From an uncultured Collinsella sp. (GTDB lineage Bacteria > Actinomycetota > Coriobacteriia > Coriobacteriales > Coriobacteriaceae): a DNA stretch of 19,652 bases. Below the pieces are notes generated by a model that did not search any database, was not told where the DNA came from, and was given only the letters and a program-made list of their open reading frames with translations. Where the stretch lies: contig CAUBQN010000022.1 of NCBI GenBank assembly GCA_958438125.1, positions 1-19,652 on the forward strand, written 5' to 3'. The position numbers were made by a program, and so were the translations under genes. This document shows, in pieces, positions 7,401 through 15,336 of the stretch. How positions within the stretch are numbered: the first letter of the stretch is position 1; each line of letters begins with the position of its first letter.

Positions 7401-8633
7401 CTAAGCTAGATCCCAAAACAGCTCGAACAGAACATTTCCATCGAGCCAGCCCAGGTGTGTCGGCGCCAGACGAGCGCGAACGCGGCCCGCGACGACATCT
7501 GCAGAGGCGATTGGCCCTGTGTGGGCATCGCCGGACTCAGGCGCCCAGGCGACAAGACCCAGCTCAAGAGAGCGGTCGCAAGCAGCTGTCAGCTCATCGG
7601 CCGGTATGACACGAGCCGCGCGAACCAACAGATCGGACGCGACACCGCGCGTCATGCGACAAGCGAGCATCAGGTCTTCAGCCGCAGCCTCACGCTGCGA
7701 CAGATATTCGGCCTCAAACGCCGTCGCGTCATCGTCACGTTGCACCAGACGCACGCGGTACGAATCGCCTCGAGAAGACACGCCGGGGAACAAACCTGCA
7801 AGACGGTCGAAATCCTCGGCGTCAAGCATGCCCGCGGCAGAGCGACCCAGGCCCAAATAGCCCTGGCCGGTCCAGTAGGCAATGTTATGGGCGCACTCAT
7901 GTCCGTCGAGCGCATAGCTTGCCACCTCATACGGGTGATAGCCGGCCGCACCCAGACGCTCACGCGCCACATCCATGCACGAAGCTTGAAAATCCTCGTC
8001 GGGCTCGACCGACTCGTCGCGGCACGCCATGCGATAAAGGGGAGTCCCCTCCTCAAGCGTGAGCGGGTAGACCGACACATGATGCGGAGCCGCCGCCAGC
8101 ACGCCATCGAGTGTGCGCCTCCAACTCGCTGCGGTCTGCCCGGGAAGTCCGCACATAAGGTCGCACGACACGTCAAGCCCAGCGTTCTTGACTGTCGCGA
8201 TGGCGGCGAGCGCCCGATCGGCATCGTGAATACGGCCGATGGCGGTAAGTTCGGTGTTATCGAGCGTTTGCACGCCCAGAGAGACGCGTGTGACACCAAC
8301 CTTGGCAAGCGCAGCGGCAAGCTCGGCGGTCAGCGACTCAGGATTGGCCTCGCAGGTAAACTCAACAGGGGCGCACGACGCACGAATACGCCGCGCCAGC
8401 TCCACCAAGCGCTCCCCCGCCAGCGACGGCGTACCGCCGCCAACATAGACGGTGCGGATCTGGTCAAGGGCCCCAGCTTTGCCAAAAGCATCGAGGCGCG
8501 CGTACAACTGCTCAAAATAGGCATCGAGCGCAGCGCTCAGGTCGCACGGAGCAAAACTGCGCGAGTCAAAGTCGCAGTACCGGCACTTTTGAGCGCAAAA
8601 CGGCACGTGCGCATACAGCGCGGTAACGGCCAC
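7401..8633 (-). CDS. hemW: Radical SAM heme chaperone HemW (HemN-like)
   Basis: HemW is a radical-SAM protein of the coproporphyrinogen dehydrogenase-like family that binds heme and is thought to insert it into respiratory enzymes. The 410-residue product opens with the family pattern LYAHVPFCAQKCRYCDF, with cluster cysteines C13, C17 and C20. It continues with YVGGGTPS and CEANPESL, typical of HemW/HemN. The CRYCDF context lacks the extra HemN cysteine (CxxCxC), which favours HemW over true coproporphyrinogen oxidase. A C-terminal HemN-type domain follows. The start is GTG at 8631-8633 with GGAGG 7 nt upstream, only 2 bases after the dusB stop. Conserved linkage of lepA, hemW and dnaJ supports the call. 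Older annotations name such proteins oxygen-independent coproporphyrinogen III oxidase. Confidence 0.9.
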   Translation of the reverse strand: MAVTALYAHVPFCAQKCRYCDFDSRSFAPCDLSAALDAYFEQLYARLDAFGKAGALDQIRTVYVGGGTPSLAGERLVELARRIRASCAPVEFTCEANPESLTAELAAALAKVGVTRVSLGVQTLDNTELTAIGRIHDADRALAAIATVKNAGLDVSCDLMCGLPGQTAASWRRTLDGVLAAAPHHVSVYPLTLEEGTPLYRMACRDESVEPDEDFQASCMDVARERLGAAGYHPYEVASYALDGHECAHNIAYWTGQGYLGLGRSAAGMLDAEDFDRLAGLFPGVSSRGDSYRVRLVQRDDDATAFEAEYLSQREAAAEDLMLACRMTRGVASDLLVRAARVIPADELTAACDRSLELGLVAWAPESGDAHTGPIASADVVAGRVRARLAPTHLGWLDGNVLFELFWDLA

Positions 8634-8635
8634 CC

Positions 8636-9679
8636 TTAAGCCTCCAGCGGATGAGGGAGCACCGATTCGCCGGCGGCAAGTGCGGCCTCGCAGGCCACCA
8701 CATCGCGCTCGATCTCATCGACCAGCACCATAAACTCCTCGTATGTGGAACAGCGCACCACATGGGCACGCCAAGCGGCGGCATGGGGCATGCCTTTTAA
8801 GTACCAGCTTGCGTACGTGCGGGCACGCGACATGAGCGGCAGAAGCTCGTGCGTCAGCGTTAGGTGTTCACGCAGGGCGTCCAGGCGCTCGACGGAGCTG
8901 CGCGCCGGCACCGGTATGCCATCGAGCGCAAGGGCGCGAGCATCACCGAACACCCAGGGATTACCGTAGATACCGCGCGCGATAAACACCGCGCTGGCGC
9001 CCGAGTTGCGCAGATGTTCCGCGGCATCCTCGGCGCAGAACACGTCGCCCGAACCGATCACGGGAATCTCGACGGCATCTGCGACCTCATCGACGACCGA
9101 CCAATCGGCCTGGCCCGTGTAGAGCTGCGTGGCGCAACGACCATGCACGGCGACTGCGGCAGCCCCTGCACCCTCAAGCATCTGGGCAAATGTCGCGGCA
9201 TTGCGGTCCTCGGCATAAAAGCCCTTGCGAATCTTGACGGTCACGGGCACGTGCGCCGCACCCACCGTGGCCTCGACGATCTTCTCCGCCAGGTCAGGCG
9301 TGCGCATAAGCGCCGAGCCCTCGCCCTTGGTAACGACCTTGCGGGCGGGGCATGCCATATTGATATCGATGAGCGACAGGCGATCGCCAACGCGCTCCTC
9401 GACGGCGGTGACGGCGCTCGCAAACTGATCTGGCTTGGAGCCAAAGAGCTGCACGCAAATCTGCTGCTCCTCGTCGGCCGGCAGCACCAGGCGCCAGGTC
9501 TTGTTGCTGGCATAGGCAAGGCCCGCCACGCTCACCATCTCGCTGTAGGCAAGGTTGGCACCGCGGCGGCGACACATGATACGGTAGGCGGGGTCGGTCA
9601 CGCCCGCCATGGGAGCCATAAGGAACGGCTGCTCGGCATAGGCGCCCAGCAGCCGCTGACTATATTCGGAAAGCGCCAT
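8636..9679 (-). CDS. dusB: tRNA-dihydrouridine synthase, DusB family
   Basis: This is an FMN-dependent enzyme that reduces specific uridines in the tRNA D-loop. The 347-residue TIM-barrel protein shows the family landmarks in order: MAPMAGVTDPAYR (21-33), VQLFGSKP, IDINMACPARKV with the catalytic cysteine C110, KIRKGF, VHGRCATQLYTGQADW, IGSGDVF and FIARGIYGNPWVF. The catalytic loop reads NMACP where most members have NMGCP. The ATG at 9677-9679 follows the lepA TAG stop by 4 bases. Only a weak GTAGGT lies upstream, so translational coupling is likely. DusB is the best family match, but which uridine is modified cannot be told from sequence. Confidence 0.9.
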   Translation of the reverse strand: MALSEYSQRLLGAYAEQPFLMAPMAGVTDPAYRIMCRRRGANLAYSEMVSVAGLAYASNKTWRLVLPADEEQQICVQLFGSKPDQFASAVTAVEERVGDRLSLIDINMACPARKVVTKGEGSALMRTPDLAEKIVEATVGAAHVPVTVKIRKGFYAEDRNAATFAQMLEGAGAAAVAVHGRCATQLYTGQADWSVVDEVADAVEIPVIGSGDVFCAEDAAEHLRNSGASAVFIARGIYGNPWVFGDARALALDGIPVPARSSVERLDALREHLTLTHELLPLMSRARTYASWYLKGMPHAAAWRAHVVRCSTYEEFMVLVDEIERDVVACEAALAAGESVLPHPLEA

Positions 9680-9683
9680 AGAC

Positions 9684-11495
9684 CTACTCGTCCACCTTGA
9701 GGATCGCCATAAACGCCTCCTGAGGGACCTCGACCGAGCCGATGGCCTTCATGCGCTTCTTGCCCTCTTTCTGCTTCTCGAGCAGTTTGCGCTTACGCGA
9801 AATATCGCCGCCGTAGCACTTGGCAAGCACGTCCTTGCGACGCGCCTTGACGGTGGAGCGGGCAATGATCTTATTGCCGATAGCGCCCTGGATGGGCACC
9901 TCGAACAGCTGACGCGGAATAATCTCCTTGAGCTTGTCGCACAGGCCGCGGGCAAGACCGTAGGCCTTGTCCTTGTGAACGATAAACGACAGCGCGTCCA
10001 CCTCGTCGCCCGAAAGCAGGATATCGAGCTTCACGAGCTCGGATGGACGGTACTCGTTGAACTCGTAATCCAACGAGGCGTAACCCTTGGTGCGGCTCTT
10101 GAGCTGGTCAAAGAAGTCCAAGATAAGCTCGGCGAGCGGCATATCAAAGCGCATCTCGACCGATTTGCTCGTGAGATGGATCATGTCGGTCGTCACGCCG
10201 CGGTGCTCGATAGCGAGCTGCATGACGGCACCCGTATACTCGGGCGGGCAGATGATCTTTGCCTTGAGGTAGGGCTCTTCGATACGCTCGATGCGCGTGG
10301 CCTCGGGCAGGTCCTGCGGGCTGCGGACATCGATCATTTCGCCATCGGTCTTGTACACGTGATAGTCGACCGAAGGACTTGTGGCGATGAGGTCCAAGTT
10401 GAACTCACGCTCGAGACGCTCCTTGACGACCTCCATGTGCAGCAGGCCCAAGAAGCCCACGCGGAAGCCAAAGCCGAGCGCCACGGACGTCTCGGGCTCC
10501 CACACCAACGACGGGTCGTTAACGTGGAGCTTATCGAGCGCGTCGCGCAGGTTCTCATAATCCTTGTTGTCGATCGGGAACAGGCCCGTATAGACCATGG
10601 GCTTGGCCTCGCGGTAGCCCGGAAGCGGCTCGGGGCAGGGGTTCGCCGCCCAGGTAAGGGTGTCGCCCACGCGAACGGCCTCGGGGTCCTTCAGGCCCGT
10701 GACCACGTAGCCGACCTCGCCAACCGTCAGCGCATCAACCGGGGTCTCGGCAGGACGCTTGACGCCCACGCCGTCGACCAAGAAGTCACCCTTGGCCTGC
10801 ATCATGAGCAGGGTATCGCCCTTTTTGATGGAACCGTCAAAGACGCGCACCGTGGCGACGACGCCGCGGTACTCATCGAAGTACGAATCCAGAATAAGTG
10901 CCTTGAGAGGGGCATTTGCATCGCCCTTGGGAGGCGAGATCAAAAAAACGATGGACTCCAGCAGATCGTGAATGCCCTCGCCGGTCTTGCCCGAGACACA
11001 CACGGCATCATCGGCAGGGATCGCCAGGTCATCCTCGATCTCGGTCTTAACCTCGTCGGGATGAGCCGAGGGCAGGTCGATCTTGTTGATGGCCGGCACA
11101 ATGTCCAGATTGGCGTTCATGGCGAGCGTCGCGTTGGAGACGGTCTGCGCCTCGACGCCCTGCGTGGCGTCAACGACGAGCACCGCGCCCTCACAGGCCG
11201 CCAGCGAACGCGAGACCTCATAGGTAAAGTCCACGTGGCCCGGCGTATCGATCAGATTGAACTGATACGTCTCGCCATCGTCGGCGTCATAGGACACGCG
11301 AACGGCATTGGACTTGATCGTGATGCCGCGCTCGCGCTCGATATCCATGGTGTCGAGCAGCTGCGACTCCATGTCGCGCTCGTCGACGGTATGGGTGAGC
11401 TCGAGAATGCGGTCACTGATCGTGGACTTGCCATGGTCGATGTGCGCAACAATCGAGAAGTTGCGGATGTGGGAAATGTCAATTGAAGTATTCAT
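9684..11495 (-). CDS. lepA: Elongation factor 4 (LepA)
   Basis: LepA/EF4 is a translational GTPase implicated in ribosome back-translocation and 30S assembly. The 603-residue length is standard. GTPase motifs are AHIDHGKST (17-25), RGIT (56-59), DTPGH (83-87) and NKID (137-140). EF-G-like domains and the LepA-specific C-terminal domain follow, including the YASLDYEFNEYRPS and KCYGGDISRKRKLLEKQKEG segments. The start is the ATG at 11493-11495, giving the canonical MNTSIDISHIRNFSIVAHID opening. An upstream in-frame extension to 11555 would run through a terminator hairpin and is not credible. No good Shine-Dalgarno precedes the ATG; instead a TAAGAT -10-like hexamer ends 7 bases upstream. The message may therefore be leaderless or depend on read-through from rpsT. 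Confidence 0.96.
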   Translation of the reverse strand: MNTSIDISHIRNFSIVAHIDHGKSTISDRILELTHTVDERDMESQLLDTMDIERERGITIKSNAVRVSYDADDGETYQFNLIDTPGHVDFTYEVSRSLAACEGAVLVVDATQGVEAQTVSNATLAMNANLDIVPAINKIDLPSAHPDEVKTEIEDDLAIPADDAVCVSGKTGEGIHDLLESIVFLISPPKGDANAPLKALILDSYFDEYRGVVATVRVFDGSIKKGDTLLMMQAKGDFLVDGVGVKRPAETPVDALTVGEVGYVVTGLKDPEAVRVGDTLTWAANPCPEPLPGYREAKPMVYTGLFPIDNKDYENLRDALDKLHVNDPSLVWEPETSVALGFGFRVGFLGLLHMEVVKERLEREFNLDLIATSPSVDYHVYKTDGEMIDVRSPQDLPEATRIERIEEPYLKAKIICPPEYTGAVMQLAIEHRGVTTDMIHLTSKSVEMRFDMPLAELILDFFDQLKSRTKGYASLDYEFNEYRPSELVKLDILLSGDEVDALSFIVHKDKAYGLARGLCDKLKEIIPRQLFEVPIQGAIGNKIIARSTVKARRKDVLAKCYGGDISRKRKLLEKQKEGKKRMKAIGSVEVPQEAFMAILKVDE

Positions 11496-11502
11496 GCGGA
11501 CT

Positions 11503-11517
11503 ATCTTACCCGAGCGG
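11503..11517 (-). promoter_or_regulatory. Possible lepA promoter -10 (leaderless start)
   Basis: Read on the minus strand, CCGCTCGGG is followed by TAAGAT (11503-11508), which fits the TANNNT -10 pattern. It lies between the rpsT terminator T-run and the lepA ATG. Transcription would begin about 7 nt after the hexamer, at or next to the A of the ATG. No good -35 is seen, because the upstream space is occupied by the terminator. This is inference from spacing. Confidence 0.35.
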
Positions 11518-11520
11518 TAC

Positions 11521-11557
11521 AAAAAATGGAGCCTGTTCCATAAAACAGGCTCCATTT
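11521..11557 (-). terminator. Intrinsic terminator after rpsT
   Basis: A perfect 14-bp inverted repeat, AAATGGAGCCTGTT (11524-11537) and its complement (11544-11557), encloses a 6-nt loop. On the minus strand the stem runs directly into TTTTTT (11526-11521). It begins 34 nt after the rpsT stop codon and is a textbook rho-independent terminator for minus-strand transcription. The plus-strand side lacks a T-run beyond TTT, so the terminator is directional. Confidence 0.9.
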
Positions 11558-11591
11558 ATGCGCGTAATCTGTGTGGTGTGAAATTTACAAC

Positions 11592-11858
11592 TTAAGCGTT
11601 GATGCTGTTCACGAGCTTGGCAAGACCGGACTTGCGGTTGGAAGCCTGGTTCTTGTGGATAACATGCTTGGCGGCAGCCATGTCGAGACGCTTGGTGACG
11701 GTCTTGAGGGCAGCCTGGGCCTTCTCGGCGTCGCCCTCGGCGACGGCGGACTGGACGTGCTTGGTCAGCGTCTTGAGCTCGGACTTGACAGCCTTGTTAC
11801 GCATGCGAGCTGCCTCATTGGTGCGGATACGCTTCTTCTGAGACTTGATGTTTGCCAC
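11592..11858 (-). CDS. rpsT: 30S ribosomal protein S20
   Basis: S20 is a primary 16S rRNA-binding protein of the small subunit. The 88-residue, Lys/Ala-rich, all-helical product matches the family from the MANIKSQKKRIRTNEAARMR opening to the HKNQASNRKSGLAKLVNSI ending. The start is GTG at 11856-11858. AAAGGA lies 9 nt upstream, and a second identical AAGGAACTC copy sits 11 nt further out. Upstream in-frame codons to 11927 run through a hairpin and T-run and are not coding. The gene has its own candidate extended -10 promoter and a strong terminator after it, so it may be expressed as a single-gene unit. The position between holA and lepA is conserved in many bacteria. Confidence 0.97.
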   Translation of the reverse strand: MANIKSQKKRIRTNEAARMRNKAVKSELKTLTKHVQSAVAEGDAEKAQAALKTVTKRLDMAAAKHVIHKNQASNRKSGLAKLVNSINA

Positions 11859-11863
11859 TTCTG

Positions 11864-11883
11864 GAGTTCCTTTCGAGTTCCTT
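11864..11883 (-). repeat. Tandem Shine-Dalgarno-like repeat before rpsT
   Basis: On the minus strand AAGGAACTC occurs twice with an 11-nt period, at 11875-11883 and 11864-11872. Only the proximal copy is correctly spaced from the rpsT GTG start. The distal copy directly follows the T-run of the leader hairpin. It may be a standby or decoy ribosome site, or chance. Confidence 0.6.
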
Positions 11884-11885
11884 GC

Positions 11886-11926
11886 AAAAAATGTATGACA
11901 CCTCTGAGACACGGTGAGGTCATGCA
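11886..11926 (-). terminator. Terminator-like hairpin in the holA-rpsT gap (holA terminator or rpsT leader attenuator)
   Basis: On the minus strand the arms TGCATGACCTC (11926-11916) and GAGGTGTCATACA (11904-11892) pair with one C-A mismatch and a 2-nt bulge around an 11-nt loop. TTTTTT follows immediately (11891-11886). This has the form of an intrinsic terminator. It lies 27 nt before the rpsT start codon and just downstream of the candidate rpsT promoter. It could therefore end comEA-comEC-holA transcription or attenuate rpsT. Confidence 0.6.
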
Positions 11927-11933
11927 AGCGCCT

Positions 11934-11942
11934 ACTATAGCA
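11934..11942 (-). promoter_or_regulatory. Candidate extended -10 promoter of rpsT
   Basis: TGCTATAGT on the minus strand is a TGn-extended -10 with five of six consensus bases (TATAGT against TATAAT). It sits 76 bases before the rpsT GTG and predicts a start near 11927. A TTGACA hexamer at 11972-11977 is too far away (32 nt) to be its -35. Confidence 0.55.
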
Positions 11943-11991
11943 CGCTCCCCCTCAAAGGGATAGAACGAATTTGTCAAATAGGCAGGTATCA

Positions 11992-12954
11992 TCACGATTT
12001 TCTCAAGATGTTCGTAATCCAGAGCAAAAGCGCGGTCCGAGAATCGGCCGAACCCTTGAGCGCGAGCTCCACATCGACCGCACCCTCGAGCGCCGCGACG
12101 AGCTCTGCCATCGAAAAGCGACGTGCCCAGGTCAAGTGATTCTTGACCTGCCAGGACTGGAGCTTGAGCGTTGCGGCCAGCTCACGACCCTGTCCGCGCG
12201 CATCGAGCGCCTTGGCGACGATAAGCTCGCGGATGCGGCCGCACAGCAATGTGTAAGTCCACACGTAGCTCTTGGCGGGCAGTAGGTTGAAGAGCTCGAG
12301 CGAGCGGCGCATGTCACGGGCCGAGACCGCATTGAGAAAGTCCCAGGGTTGGACCTCTGCCGTACGTACAATCCAGCGCTCAACGTCGGCAAGCTCAATC
12401 TGGGGCGCCTCGACCATCTGGGCAAGCTTAGCCAAGTCGTTATCGAGCATGCGGGTGTTCTCGCCCGAGCGCGAAACGAGCTCTTCGGCGGCCGCCGTCG
12501 AGATCGACTTGCCGTGCTGCGTCGCCATCTGCTGCACGCGGCGCGGTAGCTCCCAGCGCTTGGTACCGGAGCAATCGATCACCGCCTTCTTGTCGATCTT
12601 GGCGATCGCCTTATACAGGCGCGTGTTCTTGGCAAGCGAGTCGGCGATGATGAGACAAACCGTCGTGGGGCTGGGACTCGCCAGATACTCAACGAGCGGC
12701 TCCGAGACCGCCTTGGCGAGCTTTGAACAGCCGTCGAGGATTACCAGGCGAAACTCGCTGCCCATCGGAAAGGTGTTAAGCGATCCGATAATGGACTCGA
12801 TATCGGGGTCCTTGGTCATGTCGCGCTCGTCGAGGTTGAACTCGACCATACCCGACTTTTCCAGACGCGCTTTCATACGCGAGACGGCGTGATCGCGCTT
12901 GACTCCGTCGGTACCGACGATCAGATATGCCGGCAGCAGACCGGTTTCGGACAT
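11992..12954 (-). CDS. holA: DNA polymerase III delta subunit (HolA)
   Basis: HolA is the delta subunit of the clamp loader; it opens the beta sliding clamp during replication. The 320-residue product has the usual length and layout. An N-terminal degenerate AAA+ nucleotide-binding region (AYLIVGTDGVKRDHAVSRM) comes first, then the FPMGSEFRLVILDG segment, a helical lid, and a C-terminal helical collar domain ending RTALLLWITNILRKS. The ATG at 12952-12954 has GGGAGGGG six bases upstream and is preferred over the in-frame ATG at 12996, which lacks a ribosome-binding site. The gene follows comEC with a gap of about 78 bp, a common bacterial arrangement, and is probably co-transcribed with comEA-comEC. 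Confidence 0.93.
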   Translation of the reverse strand: MSETGLLPAYLIVGTDGVKRDHAVSRMKARLEKSGMVEFNLDERDMTKDPDIESIIGSLNTFPMGSEFRLVILDGCSKLAKAVSEPLVEYLASPSPTTVCLIIADSLAKNTRLYKAIAKIDKKAVIDCSGTKRWELPRRVQQMATQHGKSISTAAAEELVSRSGENTRMLDNDLAKLAQMVEAPQIELADVERWIVRTAEVQPWDFLNAVSARDMRRSLELFNLLPAKSYVWTYTLLCGRIRELIVAKALDARGQGRELAATLKLQSWQVKNHLTWARRFSMAELVAALEGAVDVELALKGSADSRTALLLWITNILRKS

Positions 12955-13032
12955 TGCGTTCCCCTCCCGCAGACTCTCGAATTCGTACCGTGCCATTTTA
13001 GCCCAGGGGTTGGTCCCGCGCCAACGGCAGCA

Positions 13033-15336
13033 TCACGGTCGCTGGCATCGCATGGCAAAACCTGTTACGGTCGGCGAGACGGTAATGTCTCCTTGTTCAA
13101 TGGTACATGCGAACGCGCCGCCCGCATCGCGAACGGCATCGATGCAGGCATCGGATGGATGGCCGTAGCGGTTGCCCTCGCCCGCACTCGCCATAGAGAG
13201 CTCGGGCTTAAGCGTTTCCAGCAGGTCTTTGTCGACGGAAACTTTTGAGCCGTGATGCCCCAGCTTGAGCACATCGATATCACCAACCTCCTGTACAAAC
13301 TCGCGCTCCTGATCGAGCTCGGCATCACCAGTGAGGAGCATACGCAGGCTCTTGCCTTCCCGGGCATAGGAGAGCAGCAAGACAAGCGAGTCCTCATTGC
13401 CCTCGCCATCCACCGTGTCAAACGGCCACATCACACGAGCCCGAAAAGCGCCGATATCGACCGTATCCCCGCGAGCCACCTGCCGATACGTTACGCCGGG
13501 GCGATTCAGGACCTCAGCAGGCGCACCGTCCAGCGCATCCGCTGCAACCGCAATGGTTCCAACCGAAAACCGATCGAGCACATCGGGAAGACCACCCCAA
13601 TGATCTTCGTCCCAATGTGTCACGAAGACGGCGTCGATATGGTGGACATTGTTGCGAACCAACGCCGCTACCACGCGCTCGTCGAGCCCGCAGTCGACGA
13701 GCGCTACTGCGCCGCCCTCGCGGATAAGAATCGCATCGGCCTGGCCCACATCGAGTACCGTCACCGAAGGCGGAGCGAATCGATCCCAGTAGACGTACGG
13801 AATCGCAGCCAAGAGCACCAGGCATGCAAGCCCCACCGTCATAGGACGTGCACGGGGACGCGGCCACCAGACCAGCAGAACCGCCAGCAAACACGGCACT
13901 AGGTAAATCCACATGCTATCGGGCGGCACGCTCACGGATGCACCCGGCACGGCGGCAAACAGCTGCTCAAAGAACAGCACGCAACGGGCGGCAATCATGG
14001 GCACAACGAGCGCCCAAGTCCGCAACGGCGTCACGAGCGAAAAGGGAACCAGCACGATCGACACAGCAAGCAGTACGCTCACCACCGGACCGATGACCGC
14101 ATTTGCCAACGGAGCAATGAGCGAGAACGTACCGAAGGCAGGAATGGTAATGGGAAGTGTCGCTAGTTGCGAGCACAACGTGACGGAAAGCATGCCGGCA
14201 ACGCCCGATGGCACACCCAGCTCACCCAAAGCGTAGGTCGCATAGGGGCAAAAGCACAGAATGGCTAAAACGCTGGCGCATGAAAGCTGAAAGCCCATCT
14301 CGAACAGCACCGTCGGCCGCAGTAGGACAAAGATGGACATGGTTACGAAGAGTGCCGATGCACCGTGCCGGCGACGCCCCGCGCCGTTTACGACAAGCGT
14401 CGCGAACACCATGCAGCACGCGCGCACGGCCGAGGGAGACGAGCCCGTAAAGGCAGCGTAGCCCACAAGCGTTACCGCCAATATCGCCCGCTGAAGACCA
14501 CGTGAGCACCGAGTCTTTTGCAATACACCCTCGATTACAAACCCCACAATAGCCAAATGGCTGCCCGAGACGGCGATAAGATGCGCCGTTCCCGTCACCG
14601 AAAACCAGTCGCCCGCCGGCTGGGCGCGCAGCTCGGCAGAACGACCGCAGACGACACCGGCTATGAGTGCACGCGCCGGGTCGGTCGCAGGCGCGATGGA
14701 CGCAAGCAGCCCATTTCGCAGCCGAAGCAGCGGCCCCGGAGAGCCCTCATCGACCGACACAATCCGAACGGCTTTTACCTTGCATACCTCGCCTCGGAGC
14801 ACGCGCGATCGTCCATACGCATCGTTCTCAAAACGTGAAACGCGACCGATAACACGCACGTGCGCCCCGACCTTGAGCTCGCGGTCGCACGATAGGCGAA
14901 CCGTTGCCAAGTTCTTACCGTCCGCGCGTGCCTCACAGGTATAGGAATACACGTCGTCGTTTATGGATGGATCACCCTGCACGACAAACTCGAGGCTGCT
15001 TGCCGCTCGACCGTTGAGCGCCTTCGAGGCGCTGAGCGCACCCACAGCCCACCAGGCCGAGACGACCGCTCCCGCCACGAGACCGACGGACGCGGCATAC
15101 AGCCACCGCTTCAAAGGGGCAAGCCACGCACATGATTGAGCCAGCACAACAAATACCGCCGCCGCGACGGGAATGGCCCATAGCGGCCCGACCGCCGGCG
15201 CCTGCTCCCTCAGCAGCGCATCAGCGGTCACGTTGAGCACCAAGGCGCAGCTCATGCACATGCCGGCACACAGGGCCATCGTCCACGGCATCAGGGGCCG
15301 CGGAGGCATCACATGCTCGCGCTCGGTCGCACTCAT
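13033..15336 (-). CDS. comEC: ComEC/Rec2 family DNA-uptake channel
   Basis: ComEC is the inner-membrane channel that carries single-stranded DNA into the cell during transformation. The 767-residue product has the full three-part layout. It starts with N-terminal membrane helices and a DUF4131-type soluble region (about 50-215). The polytopic competence domain follows, with the conserved GTAHLIAVSGSHLAIV motif at 249-264. A C-terminal metallo-beta-lactamase-like domain starts near 523, with THWDEDHWGG (HxxxDH residues 574-579), LGHHGS and GHPS. The ATG at 15334-15336 overlaps the comEA stop as ATGA, implying coupled translation; no strong Shine-Dalgarno is present. The gene appears intact. 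DNA uptake would need pili and DprA/RecA functions that are not encoded in this window. Confidence 0.93.
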   Translation of the reverse strand: MSATEREHVMPPRPLMPWTMALCAGMCMSCALVLNVTADALLREQAPAVGPLWAIPVAAAVFVVLAQSCAWLAPLKRWLYAASVGLVAGAVVSAWWAVGALSASKALNGRAASSLEFVVQGDPSINDDVYSYTCEARADGKNLATVRLSCDRELKVGAHVRVIGRVSRFENDAYGRSRVLRGEVCKVKAVRIVSVDEGSPGPLLRLRNGLLASIAPATDPARALIAGVVCGRSAELRAQPAGDWFSVTGTAHLIAVSGSHLAIVGFVIEGVLQKTRCSRGLQRAILAVTLVGYAAFTGSSPSAVRACCMVFATLVVNGAGRRRHGASALFVTMSIFVLLRPTVLFEMGFQLSCASVLAILCFCPYATYALGELGVPSGVAGMLSVTLCSQLATLPITIPAFGTFSLIAPLANAVIGPVVSVLLAVSIVLVPFSLVTPLRTWALVVPMIAARCVLFFEQLFAAVPGASVSVPPDSMWIYLVPCLLAVLLVWWPRPRARPMTVGLACLVLLAAIPYVYWDRFAPPSVTVLDVGQADAILIREGGAVALVDCGLDERVVAALVRNNVHHIDAVFVTHWDEDHWGGLPDVLDRFSVGTIAVAADALDGAPAEVLNRPGVTYRQVARGDTVDIGAFRARVMWPFDTVDGEGNEDSLVLLLSYAREGKSLRMLLTGDAELDQEREFVQEVGDIDVLKLGHHGSKVSVDKDLLETLKPELSMASAGEGNRYGHPSDACIDAVRDAGGAFACTIEQGDITVSPTVTGFAMRCQRP

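Noticed and set aside
11496..11555. Upstream extension of lepA by 20 codons
   Set aside because: The extra codons lie in the terminator stem and T-run, and the canonical LepA N-terminus starts at 11495.
11859..11927. Upstream extension of rpsT by 23 codons
   Set aside because: S20 proteins start at the MANIKSQ position; the extension covers a hairpin, a T-run and the ribosome-binding site.
11972..11977. Consensus -35 hexamer TTGACA (minus strand) upstream of rpsT
   Set aside because: No -10-like hexamer lies 16-18 bp downstream; the TATAGT element is 32 bp away, so the match is probably chance.
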